A DNA stretch of 30,399 nucleotides from Flavobacterium sp. GTDB lineage: Bacteria > Bacteroidota > Bacteroidia > Flavobacteriales > Flavobacteriaceae. Made by a program: the position numbers and the translations under genes. The notes below the pieces were generated by a model that did no database searches, had not been told where the DNA came from, and saw only the letters and a program-made list of their open reading frames with translations. Shown here in pieces: positions 8,016 to 16,677 of the stretch (its first letter is position 1; every line of letters starts with the position of its first letter). Location of the stretch: positions 1-30,399 of the forward strand of contig JAGOAF010000013.1 of the NCBI GenBank assembly GCA_017984035.1, written 5' to 3'.

Positions 8016-9020
8016 TTAGATCGGTAAGGTTTTAACTAAATCTTCAAATTTTTTAAGGGTATCTTCCATTGAATTTTCTGATTTTCCTCCAGCAGCATTG
8101 ATATGTCCACCACCGTTGAAATGATCTCTAGCAAATTGATTTACATCAAAATCACCTTGAGATCTAAACGATATTTTAATGATTTTTTCGTCTTTATTTT
8201 CGATAAAAATAGCAGTGAATACAATTCCTTTTATGCTCAATCCATAATTTACAATTCCTTCGGTATCGCCTTTAACGTGATCAAACGAATCCAACTCATC
8301 TTGTGTCAAATAAGTATAAGCGGTTTTGTGCTCGGTATAGACTTTCATGTTTTGTAAAGCCCGCCCTAAAATTTGCAAACGACCAAACGAACTGTTATCA
8401 AAAAGTAAAGTCGGAATAACTGTGTTTTTAACCCCTAAATCGATTAAATCTGCAATGATTCTGTGTGTAGTTCCAGTCGTTTTAGGAAAACGAAAAGATC
8501 CCGAATCGGTTAAAATTCCCGTATAAATACAAGTACCAATATTTTCGTCTAGGTCTGATTTTTTACCTAAAAAGGAAATGAAGTTATACATCATTTCACA
8601 GGTAGAACCAAAATTCGTATCCGAGTAAGTATAGGTCGCATAATCATGAGGAAATTGATGGTGATCAATCATGATGAAAGGAGCGGTAAGTGTACTTAAA
8701 ACAGTTTCCATTTCACCGGTACGGTGCAGGGCGTTAAAATCTAAGGTGAAAACCACTTCAGCTTCTTCTAAAATTTGGGTGCAAATAGCTTTGTCTTTTT
8801 CGTATATTTTTACAGTATTTGCTCCTGGAAGCCACTCTAAAAAGTGAGGCATTTCGTTTGGAGAAATCACAGTAGGTTGGTGGTTGTTTTTAAGTAAAAA
8901 ATGGTACAAACCAAGGGTTGAACCCATAGCATCTCCATCGGGCCCACGATGTGGAATTATCGCAATTTTTTTGGGAGTGGATAATAACTCTTGAATCGCT
9001 TGAATGTCTTGTTTTTTCAT
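8016..9020 (-). CDS. DHH-family phosphoesterase, NrnA-like (oligoribonuclease / pAp phosphatase)
   Basis: Cytoplasmic phosphoesterase of the DHH-DHHA1 family, whose bacterial members degrade nanoRNAs or cyclic-dinucleotide products and dephosphorylate pAp. Manganese-binding motifs are visible: HRGPDGDAMGS (24-34), LDFN (93-96) and MIDHHQF with DHH at 119-121. The DHHA1 end has the GGGHINAAGG motif near 303-312, which binds the substrate. The 334-residue length fits NrnA. It is the first gene of the minus-strand unit leading into gldI, a pairing I recall from other flavobacteria. A near-consensus -7 sequence (TAATTTCG on the minus strand, 9034-9027) lies only 6 nt before the ATG, so the transcript may have almost no leader. 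Exact substrate unknown. Confidence 0.9.
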   Translation of the reverse strand: MKKQDIQAIQELLSTPKKIAIIPHRGPDGDAMGSTLGLYHFLLKNNHQPTVISPNEMPHFLEWLPGANTVKIYEKDKAICTQILEEAEVVFTLDFNALHRTGEMETVLSTLTAPFIMIDHHQFPHDYATYTYSDTNFGSTCEMMYNFISFLGKKSDLDENIGTCIYTGILTDSGSFRFPKTTGTTHRIIADLIDLGVKNTVIPTLLFDNSSFGRLQILGRALQNMKVYTEHKTAYTYLTQDELDSFDHVKGDTEGIVNYGLSIKGIVFTAIFIENKDEKIIKISFRSQGDFDVNQFARDHFNGGGHINAAGGKSENSMEDTLKKFEDLVKTLPI

Positions 9021-9090
9021 AGATTGCGAAATTACATTTTTTTAATTTAAACGAAAAATCATTTAAATATTTAACCTATTTTTTACAATT

Positions 9091-10338
9091 CTAGAACAAG
9101 TCTAATCGAAAGCGATTTATTTTATTGTACAAATATGATTTGGGTCCTTTTACTATTTGCGAATGGTATATCCCAACAGCACCCGAAGTAAAATAGGCTA
9201 CAACGCATGCTATTACTATAAATAGACCGCTTTCAATTCCGAATAATTCGATTCCCATAACGGTACATGCAATGGGGGTGTGAGTAGCTCCCGAAAACAC
9301 AGCAACAAATCCCATACCTGCTAAAAGCGCTATTGGCAAAGGAACTATAACAGATAAAGCGCTTCCTAGTGTGGCACCCACAAAAAAAAGTGGAGTTACC
9401 TCGCCTCCTTTAAACCCAGCGCCCAATGTAAAACTGGTAAAGAGTATTTTTATTAAAAAATCATACGATTTGTTGGGAGTAGAAAAGGCGTTTACTATTT
9501 CGGGAACGCCCAATCCGATGTATTTAGTCGTTCCGATATAAAAAAGAATTATCGCTAAAACGGCTCCTCCAATTAAAGGACGAATCGGTGCGTAATGAAT
9601 GTATTTAGAAAATAATTGGCTCCAAAAATGGGTGGTTCGAGAAAATAGCATAGCGGCTAACCCAAAAAGAATTCCTGTCCCCATAGTCCAAACGATGTTC
9701 ATTCCATTTATTTCAGGAAGGTAAGAAATGCTGTAATGCGTGTGTTGGACTTGCCACAATTCTACAGTGTAATAAGCAGCATAGGCTACTGCAAAAGATA
9801 ATACAACACTTTTATAATTAATTTTACTAAAATAAACTACTTCTAAAGCAAATAGAGCTCCTGCTAAAGGTGTTCCAAAAACAGAAGCAAAACCAGCACT
9901 AATTCCCAAAATGAGAATGGTTTTTCGGTCAATTTTGTCCAATTGGAACCAGTTCGAAAATCGGTCGGCGATAGCGCCTCCCATTTGTACTGCGGTACCT
10001 TCACGACCTGCTGATCCTCCTACTAAATGAGTGATTAAAGTACCAATAAGAACTAAAGGCGCCATTTTAAACGGAATTAGTTTTTGTGGATTTTCGTATT
10101 CTTCTAAAAGTAAATTGTTGCCTTTAACTACTGAAGCTCCGTAATAGTGGTATAGTAAGCCAATGATTAATCCACCAATTGGCAATAACCAAATTACCCA
10201 AGTGTTATGTTCTCTAATTTGAGTGACCCATTCTAAACTAACTAAAAAAAAAGCCGAAGCTGACCCTGAAATAAATCCTATCAAAGCACAAATGACTATC
10301 CATTGGATGGAGAGGCGAAATGTTTTTGGTAGGTTCAT
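9091..10338 (-). CDS. CLC-family anion transporter, probable fluoride/proton antiporter (CLC-F type)
   Basis: Membrane protein of 415 residues with about ten hydrophobic helices and the CLC fold signature. Two sequence marks point to the fluoride-exporting clade rather than chloride transporters. The first anion-binding loop reads KGNNLLLEE (72-80) instead of GSGIP. The gating-glutamate loop reads GREGTAVQMGG (111-121, Glu113), with Thr in place of the Pro of GREGP. Later conserved parts are GLGVPEIVNAF and GGEVTPLFFVGATLGSA. In CLC-F proteins this combination exports F- against H+ and gives fluoride tolerance. Upstream I found no fluoride (crcB) riboswitch; a TAnnTTTG box lies 27 nt before the ATG. 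It is an isolated gene between the phosphoesterase unit and a RidA gene. The CLC assignment is certain; the F- selectivity is inferred from motifs. Confidence 0.9.
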   Translation of the reverse strand: MNLPKTFRLSIQWIVICALIGFISGSASAFFLVSLEWVTQIREHNTWVIWLLPIGGLIIGLLYHYYGASVVKGNNLLLEEYENPQKLIPFKMAPLVLIGTLITHLVGGSAGREGTAVQMGGAIADRFSNWFQLDKIDRKTILILGISAGFASVFGTPLAGALFALEVVYFSKINYKSVVLSFAVAYAAYYTVELWQVQHTHYSISYLPEINGMNIVWTMGTGILFGLAAMLFSRTTHFWSQLFSKYIHYAPIRPLIGGAVLAIILFYIGTTKYIGLGVPEIVNAFSTPNKSYDFLIKILFTSFTLGAGFKGGEVTPLFFVGATLGSALSVIVPLPIALLAGMGFVAVFSGATHTPIACTVMGIELFGIESGLFIVIACVVAYFTSGAVGIYHSQIVKGPKSYLYNKINRFRLDLF

Positions 10339-10365
10339 ATTTTGATTTTTTATTTAAATGTGGTT

Positions 10366-10373
10366 CAAAAATA
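10366..10373 (-). promoter_or_regulatory. Putative -7 box of the CLC-F gene
   Basis: The minus strand reads TATTTTTG, ending 27 nt before the ATG at 10338. It sits downstream of the terminator of the preceding RidA gene, so the transporter would have its own promoter. Confidence 0.45.
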
Positions 10374-10402
10374 GTTTAATTTCAGCAATCATTAATTATT
10401 AG

Positions 10403-10438
10403 TATAAAAAAAGCCGTAGACTATTAATTTACGGCTTT
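10403..10438 (-). terminator. Terminator after the RidA-like gene
   Basis: AAAGCCGTA (10410-10418) pairs with TACGGCTTT (10430-10438). Reading on the minus strand, the stem is followed by a T-run (complement of 10404-10412), so it terminates transcription coming from the RidA-like gene 25 nt upstream. Confidence 0.82.
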
Positions 10439-10463
10439 AGATTTTAGATATATTAAATGGAAG

Positions 10464-10850
10464 TTATTCTGAAATAACAGCTGTAAATTCGATTTCTACT
10501 AAATATTCGGGAGCAACTAATTTACTGATTTCATAAAAACCTGTAGTTGGTTTAATGTCTTTGAAATATGAAGCATGTGCTGAAGCAACTGCTTCAAAAG
10601 TATTGATGTCAGTCGTAAAAATACGCGTACGAATTACATCTTTCATACTTACTTCAAGCTCTTCTAATACTTTTTCGACACGTTCTAAAATATTTAAGGT
10701 TTGCGCCTGTGCGTCGTCAGCTTTTACTTTTTCGCCATCTACTATTGCAACAGTTCCAGATACTTCAATAATATTGCCTATGCGAACAGCACGACAATAA
10801 CCCATTTTATCTTCCCATGGTGAACCTGTCAAAATATTTTGTCTTTTCAT
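10464..10850 (-). CDS. RidA-family (YjgF/UK114) protein
   Basis: A 128-residue cytoplasmic protein of the Rid family, which forms trimers; its best-known members hydrolyse reactive enamine/imine intermediates. Recognisable parts are the IIEVSGTVAI beta-hairpin, the NILERVEKVLEELEVSMKDVIRTRIFTTD core, and the final YLVEIEFTAV strand. The segment aligned with the catalytic Arg105 region of E. coli RidA (PARSCVEV) reads PTTGFYEI here, so the arginine that binds the substrate carboxylate appears to be absent. That places it outside the classical deaminase group, possibly in the Rid4-7-like clades, whose activities are less clear. It is a single gene with its own terminator. Confidence 0.9.
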   Translation of the reverse strand: MKRQNILTGSPWEDKMGYCRAVRIGNIIEVSGTVAIVDGEKVKADDAQAQTLNILERVEKVLEELEVSMKDVIRTRIFTTDINTFEAVASAHASYFKDIKPTTGFYEISKLVAPEYLVEIEFTAVISE

Positions 10851-10902
10851 TACTAATATTATTTAAGCTTAATTTAACTGGCGCAATTTACAATAACAAG
10901 TT

Positions 10903-11006
10903 GAATTAGAAATTTCATTTCGTATTTAAAGAGGTTAAATAATAAGACCTTTTGAAATGATTTGTTAGAATTTTTAATGTAGATTGTGTTAAGAAATTTC
11001 TAATTC
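10903..11006. repeat. 104-bp interval bounded by 14-bp perfect inverted repeats
   Basis: GAATTAGAAATTTC at 10903-10916 is the exact reverse complement of GAAATTTCTAATTC at 10993-11006, with 76 bp between. It fills half of the 217-bp gap between the RidA-like gene and the divergent secreted-protein gene. No ORF lies inside. No direct target duplication is visible at the borders (AAGTT on the left, GTAAG on the right). It may be a small mobile-element relic, a long stem in a transcript, or a paired operator site. Confidence 0.55.
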
Positions 11007-11030
11007 GTAAGCCATAAAAGGTATTTATAC

Positions 11031-11038
11031 TATTTTTG
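11031..11038 (+). promoter_or_regulatory. Putative -7 box of the secreted-protein gene at 11068
   Basis: TATTTTTG matches TAnnTTTG and ends 29 nt before the ATG at 11068. It lies just outside the right arm of the 14-bp inverted repeat. Confidence 0.45.
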
Positions 11039-11067
11039 CTGGCATAAGTTTATCAGTTTGTAGAATA

Positions 11068-11760
11068 ATGAAACAACTACTACTTTGTATTGTATTGATC
11101 GGATTGGCATGGCAAGGACAAGCGCAAAGCGAGTTTAGTTCTAAGTTCAAAGCAATTCCTGTTGGAAAGTTTCCGATTGCTCCTAAAAAAGCTGCCGAAC
11201 CTAAAAAAGTGGCGCCTGCTAATTCGGATATTCCCTCAATTAAAGCACCCGATGTTTTCAATAGTCCCAATGCACAATTTACTAAACCCGCTCCTGCAAA
11301 ATCGTATCAGTTAGGACAAACTAGTACTTTATCGATGATTCAAAAAAATGAATTTATTAGACCAGGTGCAGAAGTAGAAGCCCGATTGAATAAAAAAGAG
11401 GATGATCCTGTAGAAATAGAGTATCGAAGAAATCAAAATTTGGGTGATTTTAGAATTAAAGCCAATAAAGCAAGAGTTATGTATCGAGATGCTGCAGCTG
11501 TCGATGGTGATCATATTCGGGTTTATTTAAATGATAAAGTAATCGAGAGTTTTGTTACACTTGAAAGTGCTTTTAAAGGTTTTGAAATTGTTCTTGATAA
11601 AGGTTTTAATAAAATTGATTTTGAAGCATTAAATCAAGGAACATCAGGTCCCAATACTGCTGAATTTAGGGTCTATGACGATAAAGGAAGTTTGATATCG
11701 GCTAGCCAATGGAATCTTGGTACGGGCTTTAAAGCAACGATTTTATTGGTCAAAGAATAA
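11068..11760 (+). CDS. Secreted protein of unknown function, Pro/Lys-rich N-terminal part
   Basis: A 230-residue protein with a signal peptide (MKQLLLCIVLIGLAWQGQAQ) cleaved near residue 20. Residues about 21-85 are rich in Pro, Ala and Lys (for example PIAPKKAAEPKKVAPAN) and probably disordered. The rest (about 110-230) is predicted beta-rich: NLGDFRIKANKARVMYRD, then DGDHIRVYLNDKVIESFV, then KGFNKIDFEALNQGTSGPN, ending SASQWNLGTGFKATILLV. This resembles a small beta-sandwich domain facing the periplasm or outer membrane. I do not recognise a named family but expect relatives in other flavobacteria. The next gene, guaA, begins 58 nt later with its own promoter-like box. Confidence 0.85.
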   Translation: MKQLLLCIVLIGLAWQGQAQSEFSSKFKAIPVGKFPIAPKKAAEPKKVAPANSDIPSIKAPDVFNSPNAQFTKPAPAKSYQLGQTSTLSMIQKNEFIRPGAEVEARLNKKEDDPVEIEYRRNQNLGDFRIKANKARVMYRDAAAVDGDHIRVYLNDKVIESFVTLESAFKGFEIVLDKGFNKIDFEALNQGTSGPNTAEFRVYDDKGSLISASQWNLGTGFKATILLVKE

Positions 11761-11807
11761 ATCTATATTTTTTTTAAAATCCATTTTTCAATTCCGAATT
11801 TAAAAAG

Positions 11808-11815
11808 TATTTTTG
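11808..11815 (+). promoter_or_regulatory. Putative -7 box of guaA, directly abutting the start codon
   Basis: TATTTTTG matches TAnnTTTG. It ends only 3 nt before the ATG at 11819, so transcription would begin at or very near the start codon. The alternative in-frame TTG start at 11813 would lie inside this box. Confidence 0.45.
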
Positions 11816-11818
11816 CGC

Positions 11819-13348
11819 ATGCAACACAACGTACTTATTTTAGATTTCGGATCGCAATACACACAGCTTATTGCGCGTAGAGTTCGCGAATTAAATATAT
11901 TCTGCGAAATTTTTCCTTACAACAATTTTCCAACCGATTTATCACCCTACAAAGCTGTAATTTTAGGTGGAAGTCCTTTTTCTGTTCGCTCAGAAGATGC
12001 TCCACATCCAGATTTGTCTCAAATTAGAGGTAAATTGCCTTTGTTAGCGGTATGTTATGGAGCGCAATATTTAGCCCATTTTAGTGGAGGAGAGGTTGCA
12101 GCTTCTAATACCAGAGAATACGGAAGAGCGAATCTGTCCTATATAAAGGAAGACGAAGTTTTCTTTCAAGGAATTTCTCCAAATAGTCAAGTTTGGATGA
12201 GTCATAGTGATAGTATTAAAACATTACCTACTAACGGAGTGAAATTAGCTAGTACACACGATGTGGAATTTGCGGCATACCGAATTGAAGGCGAAACTAC
12301 TTATGCAATCCAATACCATCCAGAGGTGTATCATTCGACAGAAGGAACTAAAATGTTAGAAAACTTTTTAGTCAATATTGCTGAGGTACCTCAAAACTTT
12401 ACTCCTAACGCTTTTGTTACAGATATGGTAGCCGAATTGAAAGAAAAACTACAAGATGATAAAGTAGTTTTGGGGCTTTCAGGAGGCGTAGATTCAACTG
12501 TTGCGGCAGTATTGTTACACCAAGCCATAGGTAAAAACTTGTATTGTATTTTTGTTAATAATGGTTTACTTCGTAAAAACGAATTTCAAAATGTATTGAA
12601 TCAATACAAAGGGATGGGATTGAACGTAAAAGGAGTGGATGCAGGTGATCGTTTCTTGTCTGAATTGGCGGGAGTAAGTGATCCGGAGACCAAACGTAAA
12701 ATTATAGGACGTGTCTTCATCGAAGTTTTTGATGACGAATCCCATTTGATTGAAGATGTAAAATGGTTGGCACAAGGCACCATTTATCCCGATGTAATTG
12801 AATCAGTTTCTGTTAAGGGACCTTCAGCTACGATCAAGTCGCACCATAATGTGGGTGGATTACCGGATTATATGAAATTAAAAATAGTAGAACCATTGCG
12901 AATGCTCTTCAAAGATGAGGTGCGTAGAGTTGGGGCTACTTTAGGAATTGATCCAGAATTATTAGGAAGACATCCTTTTCCAGGACCAGGATTATCTATC
13001 CGAATCTTAGGCGATATTACACCAGAAAAAGTCCAAATTTTACAAGATGTAGATGCTGTTTTTATTGAGGGATTAAAATCTTGGGGATTGTATGATAAAG
13101 TTTGGCAAGCAGGAGCGATTTTATTGCCAGTAAATAGTGTAGGAGTTATGGGTGATGAGCGTACCTATGAAAAAGTAGTAGCGCTTCGTGCCGTAGAATC
13201 TACTGATGGAATGACCGCTGACTGGGTTCATTTACCTTATGATTTCTTGATGAAAATTTCGAACGAAATAATCAATAAAGTAAAAGGGGTAAATCGTGTG
13301 GTGTATGACATTAGTTCAAAACCACCTGCCACAATTGAGTGGGAATAA
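11819..13348 (+). CDS. guaA: GMP synthase (glutamine-hydrolysing)
   Basis: Converts XMP to GMP using ATP and the amide of glutamine. From the ATG at 11819 the protein has 509 residues. Residues 1-190 are a class I glutamine amidotransferase, with nucleophile Cys79 in AVCYGAQ and His168/Glu170 in YHPEV. The ATP-pyrophosphatase domain follows, with the P-loop SGGVDS at 221-226. The C-terminal dimerisation domain contains [14 protein letters not shown] and ends KPPATIEWE, the standard GuaA terminus. A TTG 6 nt upstream is also in frame but lies inside the promoter-like box, so ATG is preferred. The following gene is 76 nt downstream with a long hairpin in between. Confidence 0.97.
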   Translation: MQHNVLILDFGSQYTQLIARRVRELNIFCEIFPYNNFPTDLSPYKAVILGGSPFSVRSEDAPHPDLSQIRGKLPLLAVCYGAQYLAHFSGGEVAASNTREYGRANLSYIKEDEVFFQGISPNSQVWMSHSDSIKTLPTNGVKLASTHDVEFAAYRIEGETTYAIQYHPEVYHSTEGTKMLENFLVNIAEVPQNFTPNAFVTDMVAELKEKLQDDKVVLGLSGGVDSTVAAVLLHQAIGKNLYCIFVNNGLLRKNEFQNVLNQYKGMGLNVKGVDAGDRFLSELAGVSDPETKRKIIGRVFIEVFDDESHLIEDVKWLAQGTIYPDVIESVSVKGPSATIKSHHNVGGLPDYMKLKIVEPLRMLFKDEVRRVGATLGIDPELLGRHPFPGPGLSIRILGDITPEKVQILQDVDAVFIEGLKSWGLYDKVWQAGAILLPVNSVGVMGDERTYEKVVALRAVESTDGMTADWVHLPYDFLMKISNEIINKVKGVNRVVYDISSKPPATIEWE

Positions 13349-13371
13349 CAAGCGATTAAATTGAAATTATT

Positions 13372-13418
13372 AATTGAAACGGTATCAGATTTTAGTATAA
13401 ATTTGATACCGTTCAATT
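13372..13418 (+). other. Long hairpin between guaA and the next gene
   Basis: AATTGAAACGGTATCA (13372-13387) pairs with TGATACCGTTCAATT (13404-13418): fifteen base pairs with a single bulged A and a 16-nt loop. There is no T-run after it, so it is not a standard terminator. The right arm ends 6 nt before the ATG at 13425 and would block initiation there, leaving the internal ATG at 13452 open. It could be a terminator of another kind, an mRNA-stability element or a processing site. Confidence 0.6.
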
Positions 13419-13424
13419 GTTATA

Positions 13425-14633
13425 ATGGAATTGTTTAAAAACAAAAAAAGAATGAACGATTTATTTAAAATTCTGGTGGTTGCTCTTTTGTTTGCCAATA
13501 CAATTGGAGCACAAGTGATTACCAACAACCAAAATCAAAGTGATACATTACAACAAGAAAAACCTTTGGTAAGCCCATCAAAGAAATTGGCTTTGTTGTT
13601 GCCTTTCAATTTGAATAAAATGCAGAACGATACGGTCAATTCAATTGCTGATCGTTTAAAAAAAGACAAGTTTTTGAACATGACTTTGGATTTTTATTCA
13701 GGAGCTTTGGTAGCAATTGACTCAGCTAAGCAATTAGGTGTAAGTGTTGATGTTAGTGTTTTTGATTCAGAAGAAACTAAAAATGGTAGCAATGTAGCCA
13801 AACTTATTTTGGATAATCGTTTAGACAATTATACAGCAGTTATAGGGCCTTTTTATCAAACGAATGTAGAAAAAACAGCCGAATTATTGAGTGCTAATCA
13901 AGTAGCGGTTATTTCGCCTTTATCAAAAGAAATGGGTAAATCCTATCCTAATTTATTTCAAACGATTACATCGAATTCAATACTTCGTTCTGCCATTTTT
14001 GATTTTATGCGTTCTAAAAATGGAAATATCATAGCGGTAGTAGACAAGAAGAAAGTTTCGGTAAAAAAATACATTTTAGAAAATCAGAAAGGCGTTCGGT
14101 TTGCTGCTTTGGATCCCGCAGGAGCTTTAAATGTTCTTAGTTTGAAATCATTATTGATCAAGAATAAAATCAATTATGTGGTTATGGAAACCGCTAATAC
14201 GAGTATGATTAAGGCAACCATGACTGCTTTATTGAGTGTGCAACAATGGTTCAATGTACAACTGGTAATTTTGGAACCCAATGAAACTTTAAATACAGAT
14301 GAGATTGAGTTCGCTGATTTAGTGAAATTGAAATTGATGTATCCTTCTATGACTCGTGAAAATACAAATCCACAAGCGTTGCTTTTCGAAAAGAATTTCA
14401 AATTAATAAATAAAGTGACTCCCAATGCGTTTGCAATGCGTGGTTTTGATGTGACTTTTGATGCTTTAATGCGTTTGTATCAGCCCAATGGATTTTTTGA
14501 AAGTACTAATCAAGTAACCGAACAAGTAGAAAGTAAGTTTGATTATTTTAAAAATGAAACGGGTGGTTTTGCTAATAAAGGATTGTATATTTTGTATTAC
14601 GATGCCGATTTGACTGTCAAAGAAGCAAAGTAA
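13425..14633 (+). CDS. Exported protein with type 1 periplasmic-binding fold
   Basis: A 402-residue protein. The ATG at 13425 gives a long basic n-region; an internal ATG at 13452 gives a standard signal peptide (MNDLFKILVVALLFANTIGAQ) and is not buried by the upstream hairpin, so either start is possible. After a short linker, KKLALLLPFNLNKMQ begins a two-lobed fold like the LivJ/PBP1 ligand-binding proteins: LNMTLDFYSGALVAIDSA, VSVFDSEETK, TAVIGPFYQTNVEKT and VAVISPLSKEMGKSYPNLF are visible. I recall flavobacterial relatives near guaA that also carry LysM domains; no LysM motif is seen here. It may sense or bind a cell-wall-related ligand, but that is inference. A DUF3820 gene follows after 7 nt. 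Confidence 0.85.
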   Translation: MELFKNKKRMNDLFKILVVALLFANTIGAQVITNNQNQSDTLQQEKPLVSPSKKLALLLPFNLNKMQNDTVNSIADRLKKDKFLNMTLDFYSGALVAIDSAKQLGVSVDVSVFDSEETKNGSNVAKLILDNRLDNYTAVIGPFYQTNVEKTAELLSANQVAVISPLSKEMGKSYPNLFQTITSNSILRSAIFDFMRSKNGNIIAVVDKKKVSVKKYILENQKGVRFAALDPAGALNVLSLKSLLIKNKINYVVMETANTSMIKATMTALLSVQQWFNVQLVILEPNETLNTDEIEFADLVKLKLMYPSMTRENTNPQALLFEKNFKLINKVTPNAFAMRGFDVTFDALMRLYQPNGFFESTNQVTEQVESKFDYFKNETGGFANKGLYILYYDADLTVKEAK

Positions 14634-14640
14634 AATCCAA

Positions 14641-14874
14641 ATGGAAAACGACCAAAAACAACTTATAAAATTAGCGCATACCAAAATGCCTTTTGGCAAA
14701 TACGAAGGTTGGCATTTAATTGAGTTGCCTGAATATTATGTGGTTTGGTACAATAATAAAGGATTTCCAAAAGGAGAATTAGGGCAACAATTACAGTTGG
14801 TGTATGAATTAAAATTAAATGGATTAGAAGATTTAATTCGCAACATAAAAAAGAAATATCCCAAACCAGTTTGA
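14641..14874 (+). CDS. DUF3820 family protein
   Basis: A 77-residue cytoplasmic protein. The family motif is clear: MPFGKYEGWHLIELPEYYVV, then WYNNKGFPKGELGQQLQ. Function is not established for the family, although some members have been called quorum-regulated virulence factors. The C-terminus (LIRNIKKKYPKP) is basic. It starts 7 nt after the periplasmic-binding-type gene and shares its transcript. No terminator was seen in the 149 bp before pyrG. Confidence 0.9.
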   Translation: MENDQKQLIKLAHTKMPFGKYEGWHLIELPEYYVVWYNNKGFPKGELGQQLQLVYELKLNGLEDLIRNIKKKYPKPV

Positions 14875-14976
14875 CGCCAATTAAGGAGTTGTCGAGGATT
14901 GCTTACAAACGGAAATGATAGTTTAAAATTTCATATTTTCACAATTTTTAATTCGTATTTTCTCAATTTATAATTG

Positions 14977-14984
14977 TATTTTTG
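14977..14984 (+). promoter_or_regulatory. Putative -7 box of pyrG
   Basis: TATTTTTG ends 39 nt before the pyrG ATG. The sequence upstream is so A/T rich that no -33 element can be picked with confidence. Confidence 0.45.
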
Positions 14985-15017
14985 CGACGTTTTTTACACA
15001 ACTACAATACAAACTAA

Positions 15018-16637
<1,620 letters not shown>

Positions 16638-16677
16638 TAGAACTAGTTTCTATATCATCAACTATTTTAAAAGTAAA

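Noticed and set aside
10339..10463. Possible fluoride riboswitch before the CLC-F gene
   Set aside because: The sequence is AT-rich with a terminator hairpin and lacks the GGNGATGG start and pseudoknot pattern of the crcB motif.
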